NCBI GenBank assembly: GCA_003260075.1
Contig: QLIY01000713.1
Span: 1 to 64,000 of the forward strand
Length of the DNA stretch: 64,000 nt
Source of the DNA: Phallusia mammillata
Lineage: Eukaryota; Chordata; Ascidiacea; Phlebobranchia; Ascidiidae
Direction of reading: 5' to 3'
Position 1 is the stretch's first letter, and every line of letters begins with the position of its first letter. The translations under genes and the position numbers were made by a program. Shown one piece after another: positions 23,209 through 41,651 of this stretch. Below the pieces are notes generated by a model that saw only the letters and a program-made list of their open reading frames with translations, was not told the origin of the DNA and ran no database searches.

Positions 23209-23966
23209 CCTCAAGTTAACTACTTCTGATTTTCGATGTTTTTAACTACCACCCTCTCAAACAAAGCAGAAATATTTGCCTTAATTTGCAAAAGTTTATG
23301 GACACGCAATAATTTTTTGAAACAGCGCCGATAAAAGGTTATTCCCCGGCTATATAATAGAGCGTTTTATCCTCCCCAAAATTTAATTGTTTTTACCTTT
23401 TCTTTACCAAACAAAATATTGTTGTGTTTTGGCAGCAAAAAGGTGAATAAAGATTTTGTTTTGTACTTGGTTTAAATACATATTTGTTCCGTTTGATTGC
23501 ACATTTTAGAAACTCCCAAAGACACCAACACTTTCTATCTTAGGTGAGATTGCGCAAAACAATTATATTTCAAGCAAAAACGAAAAGTATGGTCATTGCA
23601 AGATTGATTAGCATCTGGACGGGGCAGCAAATAATACTAGAAACGTTATTTCCACATTTAAAGTTTCATTGATTTTAATCTGCTTTTTAACTTGAAACAA
23701 AAATATAGATTGTACAATCTAACCACAAAAAAGCACTTACAAGCAAAAAAGTGCAAAATTCTTACAAGCCTTTCACATGTGAAACTTATAATCATCACTA
23801 TTTCGATAAAATCTACACGCAAGCTAACCATGTGCTAATTTAAACCAACCACGCGTGAGAAAAGCGATTTCAAAACAGAGGATACTGAAAACTATTTGAA
23901 ACAATCAAATATAATCTTTATCATGTGGGTTAGTTTAGTTTATGATCATAAAAAGTAACACTAAGA
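23209..23966. other. Intergenic spacer between PIGG and C6orf136-like gene
   Basis: About 760 bp of AT-rich DNA holds the 5' flank of PIGG and the 3' flank of the upstream same-strand gene. I see no exon or repeat. Just upstream of the PIGG ATG the minus strand reads AAAATCAG, which could be a splice acceptor (5' UTR intron or leader trans-splicing); this is speculation. Confidence 0.6.
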
Positions 23967-25702
23967 CTACAAGGGACATTGTTTTGATTTGATAAAATCC
24001 TTATTTGATTTGGTGAGGTGTGGTGTTAGTCGGTTTACAAGTGCAGCAGCTCTCATTCCTCCAGATTTTAAAACTTCCAATTTAGACCGGATCGTTAGAC
24101 CATCTTGAACACGCCTTAACTTCAATTTGAAACGTCATTTTAGCATATTAAGCACAATTTTTAACAAACTAAAATTAAGTTTAAATGAATCACCTTTGTA
24201 ACATCATGTCTAAAAATCTGTCCATCATCATTGACATGTAATGTTGATACATAATCGTAATATCTTCAATAGAAATAATAATTAAGAAATTTAAAATTAA
24301 ACATGACTGTTTAATAATAACATGACAAATTTATCCAAAAATTGCCTACTTGGGATTTGTGGGCATTTTTAATACAAAAGTGCTGAGCATTGACAAAAGT
24401 GACCACCCTACAACCCTCCATCGCGCTTCCAATGTCTTCTGCTCTTCATTTTCAGAAATGCTCAAAAGTTCCAAATTGGCGTGACACAAATACCATGAAC
24501 ACATGCGGCGAAAACTTGACAAAATCCTCTTATATCGCCATAACCCTCTGACAATCAAGTGCATAATTTTATGCTTTAGCAATACATTGAACAGGTAAAA
24601 AAATTTATTATTTATGAGGTTCAAGACTTACTTGCATTTAAACGAAGATTTTTTAAGTGTGACATACAACTGAATCCCCCCCCCCCAAATACCATGAACA
24701 CATGCGGCGAAAACTTGACAAAATCCTCTTATACCTCCATAACCCTCTGACAATCCAGTTCAATAATTTTATGTTTTAGCAATACATTGAACAGGTAAAA
24801 AAATTATGAGGTTCAAGACTTACTTGCATTTAAATGAAGATTTTTTAAGTGTGACATACAACTGAATGTCACTCGTGTAATCATCAAAGTCGTGCCATTG
24901 ATTACTATTGCTCAAAAACATAGGAATCTAAAATAATTAAAAAAATTGTTAACATCAAACACAGACAACCATAACTATTTTATTTATTTTACCTCGTTTT
25001 GTAACTTTTCACGCAAAACATGAAACTTTTGTAAAGGATCATCAGCTGGCTGTTTGTCTAGAAAATAAATGTACTGTGCACAAAGATGTTAACCGAATTT
25101 TTGTTTTTACATAAAAAAGTATTGAAGACAACAAGGTTAGGTGTCCAATACTTACCGCTCTGTGTTTGAGGTGTGGCACTGTTAATCCTGCTTACATGAA
25201 TGTTATGCATATGGCTTGAACCAAAATTTAGTTCTTTTTGCATGAGTACACAACTTTCGATTGTTAATTTTTTGTTGAATGTAGATAAAAATGTTTGAAC
25301 AGGATCATTTTCTGGTAAAGTTTGTGTCATCTCTGTTCCAAAAGCTTTCAAAATTGGAATAAAAGTTTCTGATGTTTCTTTATTCAAAAAAGCTGTCTCT
25401 TGATTAAGTCCAGATAATGTTTTGAGGATGGTATTTGATTTAAAAGGAATAAACTCTTGTTTCCTAGGGTTCATACAAGACATACATTGAACGTTAGGTA
25501 GTGCTTCAATCACATCATCAGTAGTGTCAGGTTGAACCCATTTAGATGCACTGTGGTAGAGTAAACTGATTTGTTGTTGGTAGAAGACTTGCAGTTTGGT
25601 ATTGCCTTGCTTTCTGATGGTTTGATAATGAGCATTCATGTGCAAGTAGTTGAGAGGAAGGGTGGTAAAGGCCTGCCTAATGCGTGCATAGCCCAGTGCC
25701 AT
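23967..25702 (-). CDS. C6orf136: C6orf136-like protein (DUF2358 family)
   Basis: Six exons (25702-25156, 25057-24993, 24927-24824, 24547-24350, 24263-24194, 24119-23967) give an exact 379-codon frame including the stop. The last 200 residues fit the C6orf136/DUF2358 family: FHVLREKLQNEIPMF, WHDFDDYTSDIQLY, then LEARWRVVGWSLL, and YYDYVSTLHVNDDGQIFRHD near the end. This fold is related to NTF2-like domains and its function is not known. The first 180 residues are less conserved and begin MALGYARIRQAF, which is compatible with a mitochondrial targeting peptide. Exon 3 and the start of exon 4 also appear in a broken extra copy (24489-24674 versus 24687-24868) across a 10-base C run. Confidence 0.88.
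24489..24868. repeat. Direct duplicate across a C run in the C6orf136-like gene
   Basis: A unit of about 185 bp, from the start of exon 4 to within exon 3, occurs twice with a few differences and is split by ten Cs near 24677-24686. This is the cleanest copy-C10-copy structure in the window, and the first with C rather than G. Confidence 0.85.
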
Positions 25703-28700
25703 ACTTATTCAAAAGGTTCACATTCCTACAAAGATATAGCTGTGTTTAGATACAAGAGATGCATAATTTACAAGCAAAACACTGTGAATATTAATTACAC
25801 ACCTTACATTATTGTGTACTAAACAAAGTTTTTCTATCATATTTCTTAGTTACAGGTCACAGTTCTATGCAAAACAAATTTTGTTTCATTGCAAAACAAT
25901 TTTATTTTCAATCAAGTAACTGAAATTGTTATTTTTATAAAATTCTATTTGGTAATGTGACTTTTAATATATAACCCTACACTAAACATGTTGACAAGTC
26001 GTACAAAGTGACTGGTGTAGGCCATTTACCATTAAACGCAAAACAACAACACAATACATCACATGCAGGAAATGTTTGTGCATTGCATGCAAGGCATTAC
26101 AACAACAACATGACGTTTTTTGACAACAAATTTGTTAAAAGAACATTTTACCTCGGAAATAAAACGTGTTGATTTAGGAAATTTAACTTATCAAAATTTA
26201 AACAAAAAAAGATGATGGTGCAAAGTTGCTATTAAAACAACACTTTCGAGCCGTTAAGATAACAGAAATTCGTCTTAAAATTTGTGTTTCTTGTGCACAA
26301 AATATTGCCCAACCCAGCAGAAAGTTATGAACGTTGTTTAGTCATGCGTGACTGCTCAACTTTTTAGGATCTCTATTATTCGTCATTTGTCGCAAAACAC
26401 GCTGTAAAGAAAACTTTACATCATTTGTTCAACGGTTTAAGAGTAGGCCTACAACAGCGTTTATAGCAACGGTGATTGCAGCGTATATTGTTTTTAACCC
26501 CACTTTGTCGGACTGTACTGAATTGACAATTGGTCAATTCGTATTCAACATCTGCTTTTGGCTGTGAAACGGAGTCAGTCTGGTCTGGCTTTCCAGGTGA
26601 CGTACGGGCCAGCATTGAGTTTACGTTTTAATAAAACGGGATATATTCAGGCCTGACTTTACAATCCGCATCAGTTCTGGCACATTTTCTCCCACTTTAA
26701 GAGCTAATTTAGGCTGTTATTTTTTTGTTTTTTTTCGACACAAATCGCGTTTAGGCCAAGTTTCGGACATGTACTGTCGGACTGGGACCCAATTCAAGCC
26801 CGCTTACAACTCTAGTGTGGTAAGTGGCAACTACTGTCATGGCATTCTATACCATGCATAGCCTACCTATAGTGCTCTTGATATAGTGGTATAATTGAAA
26901 CAATTCAAAAACACGCATACTTCAGGCTTCTCGTCCACAAAAGACAATTAAATAAACAAACACATAACGCATATGACATGGTCTTGGTTGTGGGATCATG
27001 TTTGTAAGCGTTCCAACTGACCCGATCTGCGCAATTTTATTCGGAAAAAAAGGGATGGTATTTTGTTTTCAAAGCAATCTTGGCGGCAAAATTATACAAT
27101 ACGTTCGTAACTTTATCCCAAATCTCACGATATTGACTTCAGTACTTACTAAGACAATCAACCAATATATTGTGTATTAGTGAAAGAGGTGCAACCAAAT
27201 AACGACAGAGCGCCTGGTTGAAGTTCACACAATCCAGGCATTGATTGAAGCCTGAGGACGACTCTTTTCGTCCATAAAGAGTGATATGATATCAGCACGA
27301 CAAATAACAGAGGGATTTATGCTCGGTGTAAAATCACTGATTGTCAATATGATGCTAAACATGAGACAAATTTACAAAGAAATGACAGCGGAGTGGGTAG
27401 AGTGAAATATACACAATTAACTATAAGTTATGCAAGTTATATCTTGAACTGTCCATTAATTTTGCTCTAAGATTCCATTAAACACCTTTAAATGTTTTAA
27501 AATCAGTTAATATAAAATGCTCTCTGGGTTGTGATAAAAGGCTCAAGGTATGAAAAAATGTATAATGCCGAGATTTTCGTGACAATGTGTGAATATAGGA
27601 ACTGTGAAGACAACACAACAGTATACGTTACTACTATTATGTACAGCCACGAAATACGGAAAACTAAGCGACTAAGCTGAAAGAGCAAAGCAAGTAAAGG
27701 CGGCTACATAAATCGACACGCGAAAATCCGGTTAGCACATTACTGTAGATTTTAAGTTGCAAGGTGAACGTGGCAAGACGTTACTGGTTCACCAAAGGAA
27801 AGATATATCAGGTGAAATTATGTCACATAGCAGCGAGACAGTGAAGTCAAGGGTGAAAAGTGAATGAAATTGAACATTAAAAGCCCACAAGAAATAGTTA
27901 ATCATACATACAACGTAGTGCCACTTACATTTTCTGTATTCACCCAACAACGAAAAAGGTTGTGCTTGCTACATGTCATACGGACTTGGCCACTTGCTGT
28001 ACAAATTTTGTGCCATAGCGCAAAATGAAAATACGCAAACGAATAGATAAAACCCGACAATGGTCGAAATAAAAACAAATACAGCACAGGTGTACGTGGT
28101 GGGCACAGGGCAGTCGTACAAGTTAAACACACCCAGGAAGTAAAGTGCGAAAAAAAGTGAACGCTTAGGGTGGATTGCCAATGCCAAAGTTCACAAAAAG
28201 CAACTGTATGAAAAGTCTGAAACTTGCTTGTGCCATAACTGTTTACTGTACAGAATTCGTTAACAAACGCCTTTGAACCAGTAGAATAAAATACATACTT
28301 TATATCTGGTGCAGTTTTTAATGCTCTACACCGCTACTCGACCCAGCACCAAGAGTGTCTACTCCCTACTCGTTTCTGAGGTACAACACGACCACAAGGG
28401 GTCGCAACGCCATCAGTCTTGGATCGATGTGAGTGTAAGGATTGGCGACGGACAAAAGAACGTCAGAATTTTTGCATACTGGAGCGCTGACGAGCGGTTT
28501 GCAGACTACGTCACAGCGACTGACGTAGCCCGACGTCGGTGATCCCCTCACCGGCGAATGGTTATGTGTCGAATGTAAGCAGATGCCGCTACAGTTAGCA
28601 TGTGTAAGTAAATTAGTAGAGTAAGGAAATGATGCCAACCTAATTTGTAATGTTTGATGAAAGAAACTGTTTTAAATGGCGCACCACCTAATTTCACAAA

Positions 28701-30471
28701 TTTTGAAAATCCTTTTAACAGCCATTTTGTAGCTTACTGTACTCGATTGTAAGCAACACAAACTGTAGGGTAAAAGACCTTATAACCGAATAAATACGGT
28801 AAGTAAAATTTGTGTTGTCCCATATTGTTTTCGTAATGGCCCCAAACAGACCGTTTCAGATGATGTTACGCAATAGAACGCCAAGTCATCTAAAGTTTCT
28901 ACTCTACACACCTGGAAACATAAGCGGCAGAGGTATCTGGAATGTGCGCAACGAGAGCGTACAACTACCTTAAAAATGGGAAAAATATGAGTTCGAAAAA
29001 GCGTCCGCGTAGTGGCGCCATGGAGTCCAAAGATGAAGAAATGAGAATTCAAATGTTTGGTAGTCTGTGGGGAAATTTGTGACGAAGATGTGGGCCGATA
29101 CCGTCCTTGGAATGTCCTTTGTGGTCCGGAGCAGGTGATGATGAGTTTGAAATTGGATTGCTGGTAAGCATTGGGAGAAGGTTCTAGAAAAAATGCATTG
29201 AATTGAGAAGATAGACTAATGAAGTAGCATTGAAATTACCATGTGTATTTAGTTGGCTCACGATAAAACTAAAAACAACGTTAAATTCGTTGCGCTTGGT
29301 ACTTTTTACAAAATTGAGAGAACGCTTTATGAAACAGTCTACTTTGGAATATTTTTATGTACACAAATTGACCATTTACAGCACACATGTAAAATACCAC
29401 TACTTTTTAAGGTATTTTACATTGACCAGCTGTAATAACAAACAAACCACAAACCTAAACACGAGAGACGTGTAATAACACCAAGGCAATGAAACACAAT
29501 TTTATACACCGATAAAACTGTTAAAATGCCTTTTTCAAACAGGCAGTCAAACAGGTTCAAATGACATAACAAGTGCAATCATATCAGTTGCTAGTAAACA
29601 GTGGAAAACATTGCCTGATACTAGAATGTTGGACAAGTTAAACACGGCATTTGTGAACAAATGCAAACACGTCTCAAAGATTAAATCCATTTCTCATACC
29701 AATCCGTTCCTACAGTCTTGCTATGTTGTTTTATTGGACATTTTTTTCCAAAGAGCACTTTTAAAATTTACCAAAGAGCACGCTCATTAAGAAGGTAGCA
29801 TATTAAACCATTTCTTGGTTACGGCAATACAACAAAACACGTTAAACCAGGGGTACAAAGCACCAAAGCAGGGTGTATGAGATAAACAAAAAATTTAGTA
29901 TGGTTTAACTATTTAATTAAGTGAATTACATATACATAAACACCACTCAATATGCAAAAGCCGTCAATTTTGCCTAGAATTTTATGGTTAAAGTCAATTT
30001 TTAAAAAGCTTTACGGGTATGATTGACAAAAAAACGGCAATAACGACTGCGGTAAACGGTATTATGGCAGTGATCTAGGTTTCGATCAGTGGGGCAAAAT
30101 TTCTTCCAAGTTGCGATACATTGTCATGATGCTGTATATCGGCCGTGGACAATAAAGTCTTTTATGGACTCCGAGCTGCTCAGGGCGGTTATTAAGTCAA
30201 CATTGGCAACAGGACACAGTAGCGGGAGTGCTGGTCAGAAGATAGGAATTTCGTATTTCTAAGGTGGGCGTTTTCCCCGGAAACTGTAACAACTGTGTAC
30301 ATGGAGTATGCTAGCAACGGCTGGTCGTTTTTGAACGCCAAGCGTGGTGATGGTTTGTGAAACAAAACGTTATGTAATTTTTTACACATTTTTTGGTTGT
30401 TATATGGGGAAAAAATTTGGTGGAAAATTTAAGCTTTGTAATGTTTTTACAAAAATGCTTGATAAAATTAA

Positions 30472-30686
30472 GGTTTTTCGTTCGGACCTGCCTACAAGTT
30501 CAAGTAAAACTCAGGTACTAATCCGGACCTGTTCGGACCAAAAAACTGTGGACTGAGCGAAGATCCGGATTAAACAATGTCGATTAGTTCAAACCTTGCC
30601 ACATTACAGATCATTTGTACCTATAGTTTTGTCCGAAAAAGACGAAGAAACGGATTAAGCAAAACCGGTTTAACATAGGTTTACTG
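30472..30686. mobile_element. Pogo-like MITE remnant
   Basis: The right end reads TTAACATAGGTTTACTG followed by TA. The interior (GAAGATCCGGATTAAACAATG and GATTAGTTCAAACCTTGCC) matches the better preserved copy at 35193-35365. The left end is decayed. Confidence 0.55.
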
Positions 30687-32683
30687 TAACAACACTCTCC
30701 GAAAAATCTGGTGCTTGTCCCTGAATGTGTCAAATCAGTGCTAACTTCCGGCAAACAAAACAACAGCATAAGACCAGCTGTTCTGGACGGGAAAGTAATT
30801 GATCTTCAGGTTCAAAGCAAACGCGCTAGCCGCACTCTAACCTTCGTCGACAGTTTACTCACGGTAGCCGCAGTCCCTGAATACGAAAACACTATCCGAT
30901 TTCAGCCCGTGTATCCAGTTACCTCAACCTTTTATACACCTCACCATATTTCTATAATGCCCGACGCCCAGGAATCTTGTGGTTTCTATATATGTGTATA
31001 TGATGGACGACTTAATTAAAAAACTCCTAAAGCCTGGGTATGCCCAAAGCTGTTAGTCATTGCTTTTATGGCGACACAAATCTTTCCAAAGTGTCTGCAA
31101 GGGACTGACCTAATAGGTGAAGTAGTGATGACAAAATCAAAACGGTGTTCTTGGGCAACAAAGAGTCATAATTACTCATTGAAAGCCAACGTTTAGAAAT
31201 CACCAAAATAATAATTTAAATATCCATTCATTAAGTTTCGGTTTATTTACATTAGTTAGGATATTATTTACTGAATATACTTTTATCCGCAAGTCGAAAG
31301 GAATTCAATGCATTTTTAAACAGAGTGACCCTTTTTTGCTGTTGAAATCACATTTCCACGTGCCTATATATAAAAAGATGCTAAATTATCATTTAAATGC
31401 AAAATTATCATTTAACATAATTGCGTTTGTTGGCTATTTGGTCACACTTTGGAGATTTAAAGACGTCGTTGACTTAGGTATTATAATATAGTTGTTATTT
31501 CCACAACTTTGTGATAATATTACAGCAAAACTTCTTCCATGGGGCAGTTTAAACATTGGTGGACCAACAAAAGTCTTTTGTCCCGAAACATTATATCGTT
31601 CATGGCCATGGTGTATCGTATCAACCATTTAAGCTTGACATGGCCGTGTTACCACAGTATGTATTATCGCTCTAACTAATACAATGTGGTTCGCTGAACG
31701 TGCGCGCGCGACCACGGCGTGCTTAGAGAGACATTAAAACGGACAGACCCACATCAATATCGATAATATGTGTCCGCTTTTGACATTGAGTCACATAAAG
31801 GAACGACTTTCCAATTTAATATACACAATAGGTCGTTTCGTTCTGGGGCCAACAAAGAACCTCGCATATGATAACACAGCTCTGACCCGCCAGTGACTTT
31901 GGCGGTTGATATAGTGTGTAATAAGTCGAAAGGATATATTGTGCGCGTAAGCCGAAAAATACATGCTAAGAGAAACGTATTTTTCCCTTGACTGAAAGTT
32001 TTTCTAGACCAGGTGTAGGTTCTATAAGTATAAAACACTTTTAGTCTTTTTATGATTGTACTATCAATTTATACGAATAGGTTACAATTTCCGTCGTTGT
32101 CAAAACAAAAGTGCAAATTTTTGTGGTGACATTTGTAAAAAAAAGAAAAAAAATGACATGTTATTTCGGCGAAAAATGGATGGCTGACAATCTTTAGTTC
32201 AAGATGCTTGAATTAAACCCAATGACTTCAAAAAAATCGTCGTAAAAAACATTTATATTTCCACTAACAGTTTAACTAAATCCAAGCAAGACTTTTGTGC
32301 GCTCAAAACCGTATAACTTGCTTATGGCATCGCACTCAAATTATAGGGAGCAAACGATATATAACAGCGAAAACCCAAAGTATGAAGCTAATTATCAACA
32401 CAAACGTGGTTGCTATAGCAACATAAGGGGAAAACATGCTTCAGGCATTAACATTCCGTAATCGTCAAGCCGGGACGCTGTTGCCCATAGCAATCGAGCA
32501 TTATTAGAAAATGAAATATGGGCGATATGACACGATCGTTTCGGTACTCCACAGCGACAAAACAACAGGAGGAGAGGCACACAGACACCCAGAGCCCAAA
32601 ACGACGCCTCTAAACAGAATAGAGTGAGAACTGGCTAAAATCGCAGCGAAGGCCTCGTATTGATAGGGGCGCAAGCAAGTGGT

Positions 32684-33169
32684 TTAGGAGAGGCCCTTGA
32701 AACACTGATCGTCCTTAGCGATTCGCTGGCGTCCGTTCGGAGGCCGCAGAGCCCTTAGTGCAATCTCAGTGCATATTGGGCGCCGAGTGGTGAAAATTTG
32801 CTCAAGGCGTCCGTTTGATGTGGCACGGCAGTGCACACACGCTATAAAGGCCTTGAAAGTGGAAAATGCGTACCGACTTTCAAACCGCAAATATAGAAGC
32901 TGGCACAGTGCAAAAATGGCCTTGCAAGATAAATTACCCTTGTGTATAGGTGCAATAGCCTGACGTTGGGCTAATGCCATGACAATGACCCCAACAAAGG
33001 CTGGGCCCGGCAAAGCTTTTGTTTTCAGACGTGACGAATTTTCAACACAATGGATTTTTCTCGGTGCTAAATCTCGAAACTTTTTGGGCATGTTGATTTG
33101 GCAAGGATAAAGGCTTGCTATTGAACACAATAGCCCTGACCCGGACGCTTTATAAACAGTTTTTGACAT
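32684..33169 (-). other. 161-codon open frame in a GC-richer block, unassigned
   Basis: This open frame lies in a stretch with more G+C than its surroundings, and the opposite strand is also open for 64 codons (32769-32963). There is no recognised motif, and I saw no splice partner. It could be a fragment of an exon, part of an unknown repeat, or chance. Confidence 0.2.
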
Positions 33170-34866
33170 TCTACTTTAGAGCGATATGGGAAAAGTTATT
33201 CTCAACATAACTTCCGACGCGTTGTTGGTCTTGACCCCGAAAGCACAATGAATAACATTTGAAAAGAAAACTTGCCCAGTTTTAGGCACATTTTTATACA
33301 AACTTCATTATCTCAAGTTTATAAGCTGTGCCAAAAATAAAAACGACTGTAAAATGGTAGCTATTCTAGACAGCGATTGGAAAACGGTGGGAGACCATTT
33401 GTCAACAAATGTCAACAAAATGTCAACAAATATAAGACATTTGTCACGACGCGTTTTGTGGCATTTGTTCCGGATTTGCAGTACAAAAAGCATTTAACAA
33501 GGAACATACTTTAGTAATATTCACGGCGGGACGCAATGTAAGTTTAATGCTAACATTTCTTTGTTGCATGTAAGTCCTAATGCTAAAGATGAAACAGGTT
33601 TTAGAAGATTTACTGATAATCCAAACATGCAGTTTGGAGTTTATAACAAACTTTTTAGTTTTTGTGTCACTAAACCAGCTTATTGTGTAGTTTGGTTGCC
33701 CCCAGCTGACCAGTAATGACCACCACTAGGCTGGACAACAACAAAATCAGGTCAACAAAACAATTGGCACATCAAACAATGTTGGAAGTCTTGTAAACCA
33801 AAAAGGTTAGTTAGGTAAGTTTTTGCCACACGAAGGCATTGTTAGCAACGAGTAACACAACAAACTTAGTTATATCCAAACCGAAACCCACGCCATTCTT
33901 GTTAAACCATAGCAGCACACATAGAGTTGATAAAACGTACCTTACTATTGGCCGTAACAGAAACAACAGGGTCTTGTAATACACTTCCAGTTCTATTGTC
34001 GCGTAACCATGTCCATTGTTTGATCACAAAATGCGTTGTCAGTTATAAATCACAATGCGTGCCTGGCTTGTTTGCCAGATAAATAACATACGGCCTTTTA
34101 ACCGAGAAAACCGCATATGGTACAAACAGCAATAGTTACTAGTAAACATGCCTGTACCTTTATGTCTTGTCACGCCTTTAAATTTACGCAACATATGCTA
34201 TCTGCGCAATATGTGTTACGACTAGTGGTTGAATAAAGGCGACTTGGTCTGGATTTCTATAGAATCAACATATGTAGGTGTTTGCTCGTTTCTAAATATA
34301 GGGGGACAGCATTTTGATTTGTGCAAATAGAAGCTGCTGATTAAGACGAGATGAAAGGCGCATGTGGCAAAGCACTGTGTTTGGGATCAAAATTAAATAT
34401 TGGTTATTTCGGTCATATGCCTATACAAAAACCGAACCTATAAATTAAACATTTAAATTAATCGTTTTTGTGTAAAACTGACAAAAAAATGTCTGAAAAA
34501 CGGATATATTTAGAAAGGTATGTTCCCGATCAAAAAAATAGTGTCAAAGTTTTACCTAAACAGCTCTTTAGGCATAAGCAAAAAGAAAAAGACCAGTATT
34601 TGCGTGTAAAACATCACAACGTTTCGACTGTTTCTTTTGTCATCGTCAGATGATAGAAAACCAATAGAAGGCATGCACTTGGTGCCGCACACCGTAAAAA
34701 GGGGGCGCGCGAAGGGGCAAAATGGTGTTTTACATGCAAATACTGGCTTGCATCTTTTTGGCACCGAATATTTAAAACCGTACTTTGTGTGCCTATCTTT
34801 AGGGTTGATTAAAGTAACCTAAATAAATAACCTGCCTTATCAATACCATACGTATGTTGTTACCAT

Positions 34867-39557
<4,691 letters not shown>

Positions 39558-41340
39558 TCAACAATACTCTGTGAATATTGAAAATAGACCTAATTGATTT
39601 GTATTCTGATAATTTTGTTTTACTGCACAGCTAGAAAATTTTCTTTAGTCATAACATTTTTGCACCAGATGAGAAAATTGTTTAGCTGCAAACCAATAAA
39701 TGTTTATGCCATGCATTACTTTGGACAGCTTCTGATTATTCGAAGCACTGATAACGTCAACATGTGGATATTAGTCTTTATGGTGCATATCAACTCAACT
39801 GTACAGTCAGTGAAACAATATTCCACATCAAAGCATCATCTCTTTACATTCTTTTGCCCTGATTGCTACCAACAGTCCTCTTTGACAGAAAACAATTCTA
39901 ATAAGCGCAGAGATGGACCATGAAAAAGGCATCTATTGTCTTTTTGCACACAATTGAAGCAGACTGGTGACAGGCGGGCGGTGGCTTTGTTGTCAACATG
40001 GAGGTGGCTATCATATGTCTCAGTTTTTATTTGTGTGAACTTCGAACGCATGTTTTACACCCTTTGTTTAAAATAAAACTCTAATGAACTTTCCCACTCT
40101 ACCAGACAAACAAGTTTGACTGAATACCCCTCTGATCAATATTTGACTGCAATATTAAAGCAATAGCAAAGCAATATTTGACTTTCAATGCAAAAAAGAC
40201 CTGTAGCTTAACAAACGAATGCTCTATACTGACTGTTCTAAGTAAACCAATGTAAATTTTGATTAATCAATGGTAAAAGGAGAAATTGCTAAAACAAATA
40301 GTCGCGTATGCCTAGTGCAAACAAAACCTTACTGATTTGCAGCAAGTTAGTTTACCACTAAAACTGTGTTATTTGAACAAGCAGTCTGGTAAATAGTTCA
40401 TTGCATATAATTAGCACTTAAATTAACCCAAAAAATTGATTACAATATTCTGTACAAATATTTCGGCTGCTGCCTTGCAGCAAAGTCTGTGAAAGTTTTG
40501 TTGGCGATCCGTGTTGAAGGTACTGCCTTCTTTTTCAACATCAAGTGATCATTGAGCGGTTGCTTGGCAACGAATTGTTTCCGAGCGAATGGCGCCATCT
40601 ATGTGGAAAAAAGATTGTCTCATGGGGATATATTTACCTGAAATCGGAGAAGGTACGCCGAGTCGAGCGGGAAAACAGATGCTGTTAAAGATTTTTCCCA
40701 AACATTGATTACCTAATCAAGGACAGTTGTAACTGAACCGATTTACGATGCTACCTGTAAACAAACTCGCTATGACCTCTTAAGAAAAAAGCTGCTGTAA
40801 AAGCGCGGCAGGAATTCTATTTAGCTGTTTTTGGCTCGGTACTGTGCGCTAAGTTTCGTGATTTTGGTTTGAAGACCAATAACGCCATATTAATGTTTCC
40901 ATCGACGGCTTTAAGCACAATCGTGGATTGTTAAGTTAGGTCTAACGAGAGAAAAAATATTCTTCAAATTTCTTCATTCTAAATTACAATCTATGGTATC
41001 TTTACCAAAATCCCAGAATTATTTTAAATGTGGTTTTAGCGACTATAAGGTTTGATGCAAGATGCAATTGTGTATTTGCCAGAATGCCTATGTTTGTGCT
41101 CATAACTTCTAAGTGCGAAAGATTCTTTTGTCTATTCTAGATAACTGCTGACGTCCTTAAAATCACTTTTTTCTCTCTTTTGTTTCGTTTTCCAACAAGC
41201 TACTTACCTTTTCTGAAGGCTTAGCTGTTAGGTAATAAATGTCTATCTAAACCGGCAAGGACCACTTCAAAAAGCAAAAGATATAAAATCAAACAAATTA
41301 AGATGAAAACCACATTTAACAGTAAGTTATAACTTATAAG

Positions 41341-41644
41341 CAGTGGTGGGATTCGGCCGGTTTGCGCCGGTTCTATAGAACCGTCTTAATAAATTTTATT
41401 GAGATCCGCGAACCGGTTAGCATTACTGGTTACTGCCTTTAAGTGGAGTTTTTAAGTGGAGGTANGTGGTGGGATTCGGCCGGTTTGCGCCGGTTCTATA
41501 GAACCGTCTTAATTAATTTTATTGAGATCCGCGAACCGGTTAGCATTACTGGTTACTGCCTATGGACATTTTGTAACAGAACCGGCTGAAAAATATGACT
41601 TTTTTGATAGAACCGACTGACAAAATATTTGAATCCCACAACTG
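41341..41644. mobile_element. hAT-type element with internal duplicate and N
   Basis: The ends are CAGTGGTGGGATTC and the complement of CAGTTGTGGGATTC. The target duplication CTTATAAG lies at 41333-41340; its right copy is split by a later insertion (see 41652-41743). Positions 41344-41438 recur at 41466-41560, meeting at a single N (41465). The bases just before the N (TTAAGTGGAGGTA) match sequence beyond the element at about 41771, as if one contig end had been appended. Confidence 0.85.
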
Positions 41645-41651
41645 CTTATAA

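Larger units (their letters stand above)
25703..34866. other. Gene-poor region
   Basis: Over 9 kb I find no exon chain I can support. Open frames occur but lack family motifs, ATG starts or matching splice partners. The most coding-like are 30711-31019 (plus) and 32684-33169 (minus). A pogo-like remnant lies at about 30472-30686. GC rises around 32500-33200. Confidence 0.55.

Noticed and set aside
27902-28187. Small hydrophobic membrane protein on the minus strand
   Set aside because: The best frame has no ATG start at its 5' end, both overlapping frames look hydrophobic, and no splice partner was seen.
30711-31019. 102-codon plus-strand open frame
   Set aside because: No motif, no clear ATG context or exon partners; the length is compatible with chance in 9 kb of non-coding DNA.
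39866-40051. Possible upstream exon of CDKL1
   Set aside because: The kinase's own ATG (MEKYEKI) matches the family start, and this frame does not join it in phase.
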